From Planctomyces sp. SH-PL62 (GTDB lineage Bacteria; Planctomycetota; Planctomycetia; Isosphaerales; Isosphaeraceae), in the NCBI RefSeq assembly GCF_001610895.1, contig NZ_CP011273.1, forward strand, positions 1,736,001 through 1,800,000: DNA of 64,000 nt, read 5' to 3'. This document shows, in pieces, positions 44,356 to 53,974 of this stretch. Both the position numbers and the translations under genes were made by a program. The notes under the pieces are model-generated. The model searched no databases, was not told the origin of the DNA, and was given only the letters and a program-made list of their open reading frames with translations. Within the stretch, counting starts at the first letter, position 1; the number at the start of each line of letters is the position of its first letter.

Positions 44356-45624
44356 TTATTCCGCCCTGTTCTTCAGGTTCGCCATCACCATCTCCGGAGG
44401 GCTGAATTCATACTCCACGACCTCCCCCTCGTGCACCTGTCGGACCCCCTCCAGGATGATCTTCTCATCGACCTTCACGCCATTGTCGACGACGAAGATG
44501 TCGTCCATCTCATCCTTGATCGTGATCTCGCGCTGACGCGCCTTGCCGTCCTCGCCGACGACGTACACGAAGCGCTTGGCGAGGATCTCGAACGTGGCTC
44601 GCTGGGGGATGACGACCGCGTCCTTCGAGATCTTGCTGAGCAGCACCGTGCCCGTCTGGCCGTGGCGCAACAGACGCTTCGGGTTCGGAAAATCCGCTCG
44701 GAACGAGATGTTGCCGGTTTCGTTGTTGAACATCGCCTCGATCGCGCCGATCTTGCCGAGCTGGTCGAACTTCCGATCGCCCGCCAGCATGAGCTCGATC
44801 TTCGGTTCTTCCTTATGCTCCTCCAGGCCGATCGTGTACTCCAGGTACTGGGCCTCGGGCACGTTGAAATAGACCCACATCGTGCTGTTGTCGGACAGGG
44901 TCGTCAGGACGTCGCCCTCCTTGATCAGGCTGCCCAGCTGCTCGTGCAGACGGTCGACGATGCCGTCGAACGGCGCCCGGATGTCCGTGAAGTTCAGCTC
45001 GGCCTTCGCGAGATCCATCTTCGCCTTGGCCTTCGCCAGCTTCGCCTGAAGCAGAAGCACCTCGTTCTGCGAGACGACCTTGGACTGGGACAACATCTTC
45101 GTGTTGTTGTACTCCAGTTGCGCCAGCTGGGCCTCCGCCTGCTCGGCCTCCATCCTCGACTGGTACAGGACCGGCAGGATCTTGAAGATAAGATCGCCCT
45201 TCTTGACGGCCTGTCCCTCTTTCACCAGCACTTCCTGGAGGTAGCCGCCATCCAGGGCGCAGATGTCGATATGTCGCCGCGAGTGGATCTGGCAGACGTA
45301 TCGCTCGACGACGGTCACGTCCCTGGACTGCGGGCTGGTGACCACGATCTTGTGCTCCTCGTGGTGGGCCTCCGCCTTCGGCTTATTGAAATACGACTCG
45401 TATTTGGAGACGAGAACGACCTTCAACCGTGCGGCCTTCGCGCCGAGAACGTCCGCGTAGCCCTGCACCTTCTGCGCATAAGGCGGGGGAAGAATTGCGA
45501 CCCCCAACTTCGGCGCCCACATGACCACGCCGGCTGATAGCAAGACCAGCAGCATCAACGAGGTGATGGGCCGCCGATAGACGAACCTGAAGGGGCCCAG
45601 CAGGGCGGACAAGATGCGCTTCAT
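44356..45624 (-). CDS. RND periplasmic adaptor (membrane fusion protein)
   Basis: 422 residues. An N-terminal membrane anchor (PITSLMLLVLLSAGVVMW) is followed by about 75 residues not usually present, including the His-rich EAHHEEHK. The lipoyl half-motif GGYLQEVLVKEGQAVKKGD comes next, then a helical hairpin (about 150-205, rich in AKAKAKMDLAKAEL), the second lipoyl half FTDIRAPFDGIVDRL and the beta-barrel. It bridges the AcrB-like pump and the TolC-like channel. First gene of the set. ATG 45624 has GAAGG near and AGGAG 11 bases upstream. Confidence 0.93.
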   Translation of the reverse strand: MKRILSALLGPFRFVYRRPITSLMLLVLLSAGVVMWAPKLGVAILPPPYAQKVQGYADVLGAKAARLKVVLVSKYESYFNKPKAEAHHEEHKIVVTSPQSRDVTVVERYVCQIHSRRHIDICALDGGYLQEVLVKEGQAVKKGDLIFKILPVLYQSRMEAEQAEAQLAQLEYNNTKMLSQSKVVSQNEVLLLQAKLAKAKAKMDLAKAELNFTDIRAPFDGIVDRLHEQLGSLIKEGDVLTTLSDNSTMWVYFNVPEAQYLEYTIGLEEHKEEPKIELMLAGDRKFDQLGKIGAIEAMFNNETGNISFRADFPNPKRLLRHGQTGTVLLSKISKDAVVIPQRATFEILAKRFVYVVGEDGKARQREITIKDEMDDIFVVDNGVKVDEKIILEGVRQVHEGEVVEYEFSPPEMVMANLKNRAE

Positions 45625-45945
45625 AACCTTCACGTCTCCTGGATGGCACACAATCGATCAGCGCCCAAGATTTCGGCGAACAAGTATCCGCAAGGGGGCG
45701 GGGAGGAGACGCCCGAGGTTAGCGATCGGTCCGAGAACCCGGGACCTGCGGACGGATCCCGCCAGCAGACTTCGCGCGATGGTCCGCAACAGACGATCGC
45801 CCGCTGCAGAACGGGTTCGATTCCGCGGGTCGAAACGTCGGCCTGGGATAACGCCTATTCTGGCGAACGGCGTAAACTCCACCACTTTGATGGTCGGGCA
45901 GCCACCTTCGACGAGGGCTCCCTCATGAGGCCGGCGCGATCCGGC
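45625..45945. other. Upstream region of the RND efflux set
   Basis: About 320 bp with no supported gene; it must contain the promoter of the minus-strand efflux genes. No repressor gene or clear palindrome was found here. Confidence 0.4.
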
Positions 45946-46320
45946 TCAGCAGCGGAGGGGGCGGGACGTGCTTGCGACGTCGAGGACGACGATCTTGCGG
46001 ATCGTTCGAGGAGGCTCGAATGTGAGCAGTTCGCAGAAGATGGGTGCCAGGAAGCAGGCCGGAGACTGATCGTCCTCGAAGCCGGCGATTCTTGCATCCT
46101 CGACGGGGTGTTCCTCAGGGCGGTTCCTGGTGAAGGAGCTTCCCAAAGACGCATCAGGGACGATGTCGAAGCTTTTCGAAGAGCCGTCGTCGTGCCGGAT
46201 TTTGACAGGGCCCAAGCCGAGATGCCCGAGGGTTTGTCGGACCGGCGAAGCGATCGCCCCAAGACAGAGGGCCAGAGCGATTAGAAGGGGAATACCACGC
46301 TCGACGGATCGTCCTGCCAT
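45946..46320 (-). CDS. Putative secreted protein of about 124 residues
   Basis: From ATG 46320 the product starts MAGRSVERGIPLLIALALCLGAIAS, a good signal peptide. About 100 residues follow with no family I know (GPVKIRHDDGSSKSFDIVPD; two Cys in SPACFLAPIFC). An earlier ATG (46344) and GTG (46353) are possible. No strong ribosome site is present. It lies upstream of the efflux adaptor on the same strand. The signal peptide is the main reason to believe it. Confidence 0.45.
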   Translation of the reverse strand: MAGRSVERGIPLLIALALCLGAIASPVRQTLGHLGLGPVKIRHDDGSSKSFDIVPDASLGSSFTRNRPEEHPVEDARIAGFEDDQSPACFLAPIFCELLTFEPPRTIRKIVVLDVASTSRPLRC

Positions 46321-46977
46321 TGGTATTCCAGCCCCGAGAAACATTAGCGTCACTTAATGAGATGATAGGCACGCGAACGTCCCGCGTCAACACGACAAAG
46401 CCGTGAACCTGATCCTACCACCTCATCCCAGGGCTTACACACCCCTCTATAACACGTAAACAGTTACCACAAAGTCACTTTCGATCCCGCCGCGCAATCA
46501 GCCCGGACCTGAAGGAGTTGCCGGGAAACCTCAAGCGACACAGGATTTCGCCAAGACAACAGGATTTGCAGTTTCGCCAGATCCGACGATCCCGACCATG
46601 ATTAACGGCGATGCACTGCCTTCCGTTCGACTCGGCCCAGCTTTGATTCAGCCTCACGCCGATCGTCGCGCCACGAACCGCGAGCAGCAAGCCGTGTCGG
46701 CTGCATGGATCCATCCACTCCAGGCGTCACGCCCCACCGTCGTCGGGGGGGGCGAATAGACGCAACTCCGCCGGAAGCATGCGTCTGACACGGGGAATTG
46801 GCTGAGCCCGCTCCCGGAGCATGCCGTCAGAGCCACCTACGACAGCAGCGGGGCCACCTGAGAAATCAGGTTGACCCGTGAGCAAGGGACTCGATCCTCG
46901 ATGGAGGCACGAAAACCCTGATGGTCGTCCGTGAGGAAGACAGGGAAGCCAGGGAGAATGGATCGCCTGATAGCGAC
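46321..46977. other. Low-G+C intergenic region without a supported gene
   Basis: About 650 bp, clearly poorer in G+C than most of the window (for example 46360-46480). Short frames at 46475-46714 and 46654-46836 have no ribosome site or family features. No integrase or transposase remnant was recognised. Confidence 0.45.
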
Positions 46978-47004
46978 ACAACCCCCGTAAGGAGCGGGGG
47001 CTGT
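46978..47004 (-). terminator. Hairpin terminator downstream of tRNA-Ser
   Basis: On the minus strand ACAGCCCCCG pairs with CGGGGGTTGT (one G-T pair) around a 7-nt loop, 34 bp after the tRNA 3' end. No T-run follows, so strength is uncertain. Confidence 0.55.
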
Positions 47005-47037
47005 CTTCGATGGGGCGGGTGTGTTCAGCGAGGACAG

Positions 47038-47125
47038 CGGAGGAGGTGGGATTCGAACCCACGGAACCGCGGAGCGGTTCACCGGTTTTCGAGACCGGCC
47101 CTTTCAACCACTCAGGCACCCCTCC
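47038..47125 (-). tRNA. tRNA-Ser(CGA)
   Basis: 88 nt on the minus strand. The acceptor GGAGGGG pairs with CTCCTCC (one G-T pair) with discriminator G. The D-arm begins GCCTGAGTGG. The anticodon stem-loop has CTCGAAA giving anticodon CGA, which reads UCG. The long class II variable arm is GAACCGC-TCC-GCGGTTC, and the T-arm is GTGGG-TTCGAAT-CCCAC. CCA is not encoded. It lies 16 bp after the tadA stop on the same strand. Confidence 0.95.
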
Positions 47126-47141
47126 GGTGTTAGGTGGTCAG

Positions 47142-47639
47142 TCAGCGTAGTTTAGTGGAAACTCGACGCTCTTGGAAGAACAGACTCAGGATTTCGCCGC
47201 ATTCTCGTTCGAGAAGTCCGGACGTAGTGGCTACGCGATGGTTCAGGCGGCGGTCGTCGGTCAGGCGATAGAGGCTCCGGCAAGCTCCGGCTTTAAGGTC
47301 GGCCGCGCCGTAAACCAATCTCGCGACACGGGCCTGGACGATCGCCCCGGCGCACATGGGGCACGGCTCCAACGTGACGTAAAGCGTGCAGTCGTCGAGC
47401 CGCCAGCGACCGAGGGCGCGGCCGGCCAGCGTCATCGCGATCCGTTCCGCGTGGGCCGTCGGGTCGTGGAGGGTCTCGCGAAGGTTGTACCCCTGGGCTA
47501 CGACCCGGCCCTCGCGGGCCACCACCGCCCCGACGGGGACCTCGCCGAGCCCCGCCGCCTCGCGAGCCAGGTGGAGCGCCCGTTCCATCATCTCCCGATC
47601 CAGGTCCGCTTCCCGATCCGATCCCCGACGCTCCGCCAT
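47142..47639 (-). CDS. tadA: tRNA-specific adenosine deaminase
   Basis: 165 residues of the cytidine/deoxycytidylate deaminase fold. It converts the wobble adenosine of tRNA-Arg(ACG) to inosine. The zinc site is complete: His63 and Glu65 in TAHAERIAM, and Cys93/Cys96 in EPCPMCAGAI. VPVGAVVAREG and ARVARLVYGAADLKAGA are characteristic of TadA rather than of free-base deaminases. ATG 47639 is preferred over GTG 47660; both ribosome sites are weak. It is followed at once by the tRNA-Ser gene and is divergent from the OGFr-domain gene. Confidence 0.94.
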   Translation of the reverse strand: MAERRGSDREADLDREMMERALHLAREAAGLGEVPVGAVVAREGRVVAQGYNLRETLHDPTAHAERIAMTLAGRALGRWRLDDCTLYVTLEPCPMCAGAIVQARVARLVYGAADLKAGACRSLYRLTDDRRLNHRVATTSGLLERECGEILSLFFQERRVSTKLR

Positions 47640-47749
47640 CAGTGCCCCACTGGTAATCACGACCGGCCGATGGAAAATGGATTCGAAAGGAAGCGGAGGC
47701 CCCGGTACGGCCTCCTCCCAACGACGTCCCCTTCGAGGAGCGAGCGGCC

Positions 47750-48262
47750 ATGTCGAAACTGCTGGAATTCTACCGAGGGGAGGGGGAGGATGTGGAGGGT
47801 CGAACCCTGGCCGACCTCTGGGCCTTGAGCGACGACGAGATGGAGTTCCACCACGACTTCATCCAGTGGATGTTCCCGCTGGAGGAACCCAGCCTGTTCA
47901 ATTTCCGGGCGCCGGTCCTCTCCGAGGAGGACATCCAGGCCTTCCACGACGAGCCCGCCTTGCGCGACAACCTTCAGCGCTCGTTCGACCGCTTCCTGAG
48001 CTTTCTGGGACTGACGAGGGAGGGGGTCCGGGTGGCCCCGGCGGCCGACTTCGAGTCCAAGCGGGAGATCTTTCGCGCCCCGGATCACAACTGGCTGCGG
48101 ATCACGCGCGTCCTCACGAGTTTGCGACTTCTAGGCCTGGAAGAGCAGTCGCGAGCCTTCCACGCCGGCCTGACAAGGCTGATGGAAGACGGCCTGGCGC
48201 GGATCACCTCGGAGACCCGGCAATACTGGCAAGACGCCGTCTTCCCACCGACGGCGGAGTGA
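47750..48262 (+). CDS. Opioid growth factor receptor (OGFr) conserved-region protein
   Basis: 170 residues matching the OGFr_N domain, known best from the vertebrate opioid growth factor receptor and also scattered in bacteria. The diagnostic stretch is EFYRGEGEDVEGRTLADLW, then FHHDFIQWMFPLEEPS, and DHNWLRITRVLTSLRLLGLE near the C-terminus. There is no signal peptide or membrane helix, so it is cytoplasmic. The bacterial function is unknown. AGGAG lies nine bases before ATG 47750. It is a single gene ended by a strong bidirectional terminator. Confidence 0.88.
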   Translation: MSKLLEFYRGEGEDVEGRTLADLWALSDDEMEFHHDFIQWMFPLEEPSLFNFRAPVLSEEDIQAFHDEPALRDNLQRSFDRFLSFLGLTREGVRVAPAADFESKREIFRAPDHNWLRITRVLTSLRLLGLEEQSRAFHAGLTRLMEDGLARITSETRQYWQDAVFPPTAE

Positions 48263-48271
48263 CCCGATGAC

Positions 48272-48312
48272 GATCCGACGCCGCGCCGGGCTCCCGGCGC
48301 GGCGTCGGGATC
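48272..48312. terminator. Bidirectional hairpin terminator
   Basis: GATCCGACGCCGCGCCGGG pairs with CCCGGCGCGGCGTCG-G-GATC around a 2-nt loop, with one extra G on the right arm. It sits between the convergent OGFr-domain and aquaporin genes. Confidence 0.8.
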
Positions 48313-48325
48313 TTCGAGGAGTCGT

Positions 48326-49403
<1,078 letters not shown>

Positions 49404-49775
49404 ATGCGATCCTCCGTTCGCAAGATATTCCTGATCTCGTTCGTGGCGTGCCACGCGATCGTGCTGTCGGCCGGGCCGTCCCTCCACGGACTGCTCGGGC
49501 TCGATCACCGCCCGGTCGGGCTGGCCGTCCCGGATTCGAGCGACCATCCCGGCGGCCCTCGGCACGCCCTGGAAGGGTCCTCCCACGACTGCGCGGCCTG
49601 CCATCTGTTGACGCTCGCCTCGCAAAAGCCGGACTCGGCCGTCGCCTTTTCCATCCTCCAGACGGGTCGCGTGCAACGGCCGATCCGCGTCACCCCCCCG
49701 CCTCTCGAAGCGCTCAGCGATTCCCCCTCGCGCGCCCCACCCCTCTCTCCTCCCGGTGATCGCACCACCGCCTGA
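49404..49775 (+). CDS. Small exported protein with HxCxxCH motif (DUF2946-like)
   Basis: 123 residues. The signal peptide is MRSSVRKIFLISFVACHAIV with cleavage near LSAG. The mature part has His-rich loops and HDCAACHLL, a compact His/Cys cluster like that of DUF2946 proteins often found with metal-handling genes, then a Pro-rich tail. Metal binding is an inference from the residues. No clear ribosome site. It precedes the DUF1559 gene by 277 bp on the same strand. Confidence 0.65.
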   Translation: MRSSVRKIFLISFVACHAIVLSAGPSLHGLLGLDHRPVGLAVPDSSDHPGGPRHALEGSSHDCAACHLLTLASQKPDSAVAFSILQTGRVQRPIRVTPPPLEALSDSPSRAPPLSPPGDRTTA

Positions 49776-50052
49776 GCCCGACGCCACCCGTCCGGCTCCC
49801 TCTCGACCTGGCTCCGGTCGTCGACGCCCCTCGCTTTAAGGCCCACCCGCGCCCGAAGCTGCGTCGTGTCCGCCGGGCTCGGCCTTCCCGCCGACGCGGG
49901 CCGGCCTTGAGCGCGACCTCGTCGCGCGGCAAACGCCGCCGCCGCGAGTCGGACGCGCAGGTCGTCGAACGGTCCGATCACCAGGACTCTCCCACATCCT
50001 TCTTCATTCACTCCCCCATGCATACATTGTTCGGTCCTGGAGTATCGATCCC

Positions 50053-51033
50053 ATGCGAGCCTCACGTCCCCGGTCCTCGACCGGATTCACGTTGATCGAG
50101 TTGCTGGTCGTGATCGCGATCATCGCCGTCCTGATCGCCCTGCTGTTGCCCGCCGTGCAGTCGGCCCGCGAGGCCGCCCGTCGGATGCAGTGCACGAACA
50201 ACCTGAAGCAGATGGGCCTGGCCATCCACAACTACCACGACGCGCAGGGGCAATTCCCCGCAGGCTACCTGAGTCTGGTCGGCGGCAACTCCATCATGGG
50301 CGCGCCCGACGCCGAGACTCGGGACACCGGGCCGGGGTGGGCCTGGGGCACCATGATCTTGCCCTACATGGAGCAGGCGACGGTCTACGCCGCGCTGAAC
50401 GTCAATCTCCCTTCCTGGGACGCGGCGAACTTCACCGGAGCGAGGGTTTCCGTGGCGACCTTCCTCTGCCCGTCGGTGGCCGACTCCACGCGGGTTTACG
50501 ACGTGAAGAGCAAGTCCGGCTCGACGATGGCGACCTTCAGCCGCGCCCACTACGGCGCCAATTCGGGGCGTCAGGAAGCCTGGGCGTACGTCGCCGACGA
50601 CTGGGCGTCGCTCTCGGACGGCGCGTTCTACCGCAACGGCCGGGTGCGAGTCGCCAGCGTCACCGACGGGCTCTCGAACACCGTCTTCCTCGGTGAGCAC
50701 ACCTCGTCGCTGAGCGACAAGACGTGGGTCGGCGTGGTGCCGGGCGCGGTCGGTTGCCCGACCCCCAAGTTCGCGTTCTCCTCGTGCGACGTGGCCGCGA
50801 CCCAGGTTCTCCTGCACAGCGGCCCGAACCCGTGGGAGACCCCGCCGCTGGTCCATCCCCCCAACTCGCGGCTCGCCAAGATCTGCGGGATGTACTCCGA
50901 CCACCCCGGCGGCTGCAACGTCCTCATGGGCGACGGCAGCGTCCGGTTCGCCAGCTCCAGCATCAGCCAGGTCGTCTGGCCGGCCCTCGCCACCCGCGCC
51001 GGGGGCGAGATCATCAGTTCCGACCAGTTCTGA
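50053..51033 (+). CDS. DUF1559 pseudopilin-like protein
   Basis: 326 residues of the planctomycete-expanded DUF1559 family. The type IV prepilin leader STGFTLIELLVVIAIIAVL has Gly before the cleaved Phe and Glu at +5. The helix continues as REAARRMQCTNNLKQMGLA. The C-terminus holds the family's H-X9-DG box (HPGGCNVLMGDGSV). It is probably processed by prepilin peptidase and assembled into a type II secretion or pilus-like structure. The lipoprotein gene follows after 23 bp, so the two are cotranscribed. Confidence 0.95.
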   Translation: MRASRPRSSTGFTLIELLVVIAIIAVLIALLLPAVQSAREAARRMQCTNNLKQMGLAIHNYHDAQGQFPAGYLSLVGGNSIMGAPDAETRDTGPGWAWGTMILPYMEQATVYAALNVNLPSWDAANFTGARVSVATFLCPSVADSTRVYDVKSKSGSTMATFSRAHYGANSGRQEAWAYVADDWASLSDGAFYRNGRVRVASVTDGLSNTVFLGEHTSSLSDKTWVGVVPGAVGCPTPKFAFSSCDVAATQVLLHSGPNPWETPPLVHPPNSRLAKICGMYSDHPGGCNVLMGDGSVRFASSSISQVVWPALATRAGGEIISSDQF

Positions 51034-51056
51034 CCCCGAGGGAGCGAACGAACGTG

Positions 51057-51491
51057 ATGCCATTTTCGTCGATCGGGCCGGCCGCGACCTCGCGCCGGTC
51101 CCTCCGCCTCGCGGCCTCCGCCCTGGTCGCGCTCCTGCTCGCCGCGCCGGGGTGCGGCGGCGGCGTCCAGTTCAAGGGCGAGAACCGCGACCTGATCATC
51201 TCGCTGGCGACCGCCGTCTCCGTCCGCGACCCTAAGCTGCTCGACGAGAACGCCGCCTTGATCGAGAAGCTTCATAACGAAGGGACGTGCTCCGACGCCG
51301 AGTGCGACGCCCTTCGAGACATCGTTGCCAAGGCCAAGTCCGGCGACTGGGAGGCCGCCGAGACCTCCGTCTACGCCTTGCGAGACGCCCAGGAGCCCAA
51401 CGCGGAAGACCTCAAGAACCTCGCCGAACGCAAGCTCTCGCACGAGCCGAGGACGCTCGGCCCCGCGGGGAAGCCTGCCAAGAAGTCCTGA
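51057..51491 (+). CDS. Small lipoprotein downstream of DUF1559 gene
   Basis: 144 residues. The signal RLAASALVALLLAAPGC ends in a lipobox-like sequence (AAPGC), so it is probably a lipoprotein. The helical mature part (SLATAVSVRDPKLLDENAALIEKLHNEG) has two Cys in GTCSDAECDALRD. No family is recognised, though small lipoproteins commonly follow DUF1559 genes in planctomycetes. ATG 51057 follows GAGGGAGCG; an adjacent in-frame GTG at 51054 is equally possible. It is closed by the hairpin at 51550-51582. Confidence 0.8.
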   Translation: MPFSSIGPAATSRRSLRLAASALVALLLAAPGCGGGVQFKGENRDLIISLATAVSVRDPKLLDENAALIEKLHNEGTCSDAECDALRDIVAKAKSGDWEAAETSVYALRDAQEPNAEDLKNLAERKLSHEPRTLGPAGKPAKKS

Positions 51492-51549
51492 TCCGAGCCC
51501 AGCGAGAATCGCCGGATTCCGCCGCGCCCGCCCTCCGATGAGGAGGCTG

Positions 51550-51582
51550 GGCCGTCGCGGGCGCAAGCCGCCCGCGACGGCC
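51550..51582 (+). terminator. Hairpin terminator after the DUF1559 unit
   Basis: A perfect 14-bp stem, GGCCGTCGCGGGCG / CGCCCGCGACGGCC, with a 5-nt CAAGC loop, 59 bp after the lipoprotein stop. No T-run follows. Confidence 0.7.
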
Positions 51583-51813
51583 CTCACGCCCGCCTTTCCG
51601 ATCATCCGGACCCGCCGGGGAGGGCGTTCGAGTCATCAGGACGCGCATGGCTTCCGTGTTCGTCCAACCCCCCCAAGGGGAAAATGGGCGCGTCGCCTCG
51701 CCGAGATCGGCTCCCGTACCGCATTGTCATTCGGGGGTGCGCCTCGATCGAAACGCTTCCTCGGCAAGCTGCGGATCGTATCCTGCTTCACCCCAAGAAA
51801 CCGAAGACGAAAT

Positions 51814-51928
51814 CGCCGAACCAAGCCAATCCCTGGCCCCCAAATCACAACCCAACTCCATTCCTGAAAACAACTTACGACCGATGGCTTCGTTCGTCGG
51901 GGAATGCGACCGAAGCCAATTCTCGCGA
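51814..51928. repeat. Dispersed repeat, copy B
   Basis: A diverged relative of 904-1028 with the same order of blocks: AAGCCAAT near one end, CATTCCT, CTTACGACCGATGGCTTCG in the middle, CGAAGCCAATT at the other end. GGCTTCG can pair with CGAAGCC. It ends 8 bp beyond the stop of hslU, the same position and orientation relative to a minus-strand gene as copy A. The remaining 51583-51813 holds nothing recognisable. Confidence 0.6.
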
Positions 51929-51935
51929 AGAGGGA

Positions 51936-53312
51936 TCAGAGGATGTAGCGGCTGAGGTCCTCATCCCTGGCGACGTCCTCCAGGCGTTTGCGGACGAGCT
52001 CGGCGTCGACGACGACGCGCTCGCCGGTCCGTTCGGGGGCCTCGAAGCTGAGGTCTTCCAGGACCCGTTCCAGGATCGTGTGGAGCCTTCGGGCACCGAT
52101 GTTCTGGGTGGATTGGTTGACCTGGAAGGCCAGATCGGCCATCGCCTCGATCGCGTCGTCGGCGAATTCCAGGTCGACTCCCTCGGCCCCGAGCAGGGCT
52201 TCGTACTGGCGGAGGAGCGAGGCGCGGGGTTCGCGGAGGATCCGGGCGAAGTCGTCGCGGGCGAGGTCGTGCATCTCGACCCGGATCGGGAACCGGCCTT
52301 GCAGCTCGGGCATCAGGTCGGAGGGCTTGCTGCGGTGGAAGGCGCCGGCGGCGATGAACAGGACGTGGTCGGTCTTGACCGGGCCGTGCTTGGTGTTGAC
52401 CGTCGTCCCCTCGACGATCGGCAGCAGGTCGCGCTGGACGCCCTGGCGAGAGACGTCGGGCCCGCGCGAGCCGCTGTCGTCGCCGGCGACCTTGTCGATC
52501 TCGTCGATGAAGACGATGCCCGATTCCTGGGCCAGCTCGACGGCCGCCTGGTTGATCTTCTCGGGGTCGAGCAGGGCGTCGACCTCCTGCTGGAGCAGAA
52601 GCGGCCGGGCCTCGCGCACAGTCGCCCGGCGCGTCTGGGAGGGCTTGGGCATGATCTTCTCGAACATGCCCTGGAGGTCCATCTCCATCTGTTCGAGGTT
52701 GCCGGCCCCGAGGATCGAGACCGGCCCGGCCGATCGGCCGGGGATCGTCACCTCGACCTCGCGGTCCTCCAGCTCACCGGCGGCGAGCCGGGCCCGGAGC
52801 TTCTCGCGCGAGCGGGCCCGCCGCTCGGCGGCCTCGTCGGCGGCGCCGGGGACCGGGGTCGGGTCCCAGGGGGAGGACGAGGAGGACGCGGGGGCCGGGA
52901 GCATCAGGTCCAGCAGGCGGTCTTCGACGCGGGCCTCGGCTTGCTCCTGGACCCGCTTGCGCTCGACGTTGCGGACGAGGAGGATGGCGGCGTCGACCAG
53001 GTCGCGGATGAGGCTCTCCACGTCCCGGCCGTAGTAGCCGACCTCGGTGTACTTGGTGGCCTCCGCCTTGACGAACGGCGCGCCGACGAGGCTGGCGAGG
53101 CGGCGGGCGATCTCGGTCTTGCCGACGCCGGTCGGGCCGATCAGCAGGATGTTCTTGGGCGTCACCTGGCGTCGGAGGTCGTCGTCGAGCTGGCGGCGGC
53201 GCCAGCGGTTGCGCAGGGCGATCGCGACGGCCCGCTTGGCGTCGGCTTGCCCGACGATGTCGCGGTCCAGCTCGGCGACGATCCGCCGGGGCGTCAGCTC
53301 GTGCTCGGGCAC
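51936..53312 (-). CDS. hslU: ATP-dependent protease ATPase subunit HslU
   Basis: 458 residues. An AAA+ unfoldase that feeds proteins into HslV. The start region [21 protein letters not shown] is the family N-terminus. Walker A is [13 protein letters not shown], the pore segment is [11 protein letters not shown] (the Gly-Tyr motif), and the I-domain (about 110-240) is shortened and Ser/Pro-rich. Walker B is [13 protein letters not shown], sensor 1/2 are in the [12 protein letters not shown] and [15 protein letters not shown] regions. The C-terminal RYIL resembles the tail that activates HslV. GTG 53312 with GGAGGAA seven bases upstream; it overlaps the end of hslV by 19 bp. A long frame continues upstream to 55343 but is not coding. 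Confidence 0.96.
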   Translation of the reverse strand: MPEHELTPRRIVAELDRDIVGQADAKRAVAIALRNRWRRRQLDDDLRRQVTPKNILLIGPTGVGKTEIARRLASLVGAPFVKAEATKYTEVGYYGRDVESLIRDLVDAAILLVRNVERKRVQEQAEARVEDRLLDLMLPAPASSSSSPWDPTPVPGAADEAAERRARSREKLRARLAAGELEDREVEVTIPGRSAGPVSILGAGNLEQMEMDLQGMFEKIMPKPSQTRRATVREARPLLLQQEVDALLDPEKINQAAVELAQESGIVFIDEIDKVAGDDSGSRGPDVSRQGVQRDLLPIVEGTTVNTKHGPVKTDHVLFIAAGAFHRSKPSDLMPELQGRFPIRVEMHDLARDDFARILREPRASLLRQYEALLGAEGVDLEFADDAIEAMADLAFQVNQSTQNIGARRLHTILERVLEDLSFEAPERTGERVVVDAELVRKRLEDVARDEDLSRYIL

Positions 53313-53842
53313 GGGAGTTCCTCCACCGTCAGGTTCGTGTTCGTGTAAATGTCGATGCCGCCGGCGATGGTCAGCGACTCGCGGACGATCTCGGCCGCCG
53401 AGAGTTCGGAGTGCTGCATCAGGGCCCGTGCGGCGGCCAGGGCGTAGCCGCCGCCGGAGCCGGTGGCGAGGACGCCGTCGGTCGGCTGGATCACGTCGCC
53501 GGAGCCGCTCAGCATGAGGCTGTGGCGGGCGTCGACGACCAGCAGAACGGCCTCCAGGCGGCGGAGCATGCGGTCGGTCCGCCAGAGCTTGGCCAGCTCG
53601 ATGGCGGCGCGGGGGACGTTGTTCGGGTGATCCTTGAGCTTGGTCTCGAACCGCTCCAGGAGGGCGAAGCCGTCGGCCGCCGAGCCGGCGAAGCCGACGA
53701 TCACCTGGCCGTCCAGCAGCTTGCGGATCTTCACCGCGTCGGCCTTCATGACCTGGGTGCCGAGCGTCACCTGGCCGTCGCCGCCGATGGCGACCTTCCC
53801 CCCCTTGCGGACCGAGAGGATCGTCGTCGCATGCCACTTCAA
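53294..53842 (-). CDS. hslV: ATP-dependent protease subunit HslV
   Basis: 182 residues. Proteasome-beta-like peptidase of the HslVU complex. The N-terminus [21 protein letters not shown] places the catalytic Thr at residue 6 after a five-residue propeptide, with GDGQVTLG, the active-site Lys in [11 protein letters not shown] and [18 protein letters not shown] following. [14 protein letters not shown] is the conserved C-terminal segment. The frame extends to ATG 53893, but TTG 53842 with AGGAG eight bases upstream gives the family start LKWHA. It is translationally coupled to hslU by overlap. Confidence 0.95.
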   Translation of the reverse strand: MKWHATTILSVRKGGKVAIGGDGQVTLGTQVMKADAVKIRKLLDGQVIVGFAGSAADGFALLERFETKLKDHPNNVPRAAIELAKLWRTDRMLRRLEAVLLVVDARHSLMLSGSGDVIQPTDGVLATGSGGGYALAAARALMQHSELSAAEIVRESLTIAGGIDIYTNTNLTVEELPCPSTS

Positions 53843-53974
53843 GGGGTCGTCTCCTGGGGTCGGTGCGCGTCCGGGCTCGCCGTCTCCGTCCATCAGACGG
53901 CTCGGGACGCCGGGATCGCTCGCCCTCGCGAGGATACCGGATCGAGGGAGCCCGTGCCAAGTCGCGGCGGGCCG

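Noticed and set aside
46475-46714. 79-codon frame in the low-G+C stretch, considered as a transposase remnant
   Set aside because: No DDE or HUH motif, no inverted repeats; nothing supports a mobile element.
46727-47119. 130-codon minus-strand frame starting MPEWLKGPVSKTG
   Set aside because: It is the well-known false frame made by translating through a tRNA-Ser gene; the tRNA at 47038-47125 explains it.
46360-47125. Possible integration site at tRNA-Ser
   Set aside because: No integrase gene and no second copy of the tRNA 3' end was seen in the window.
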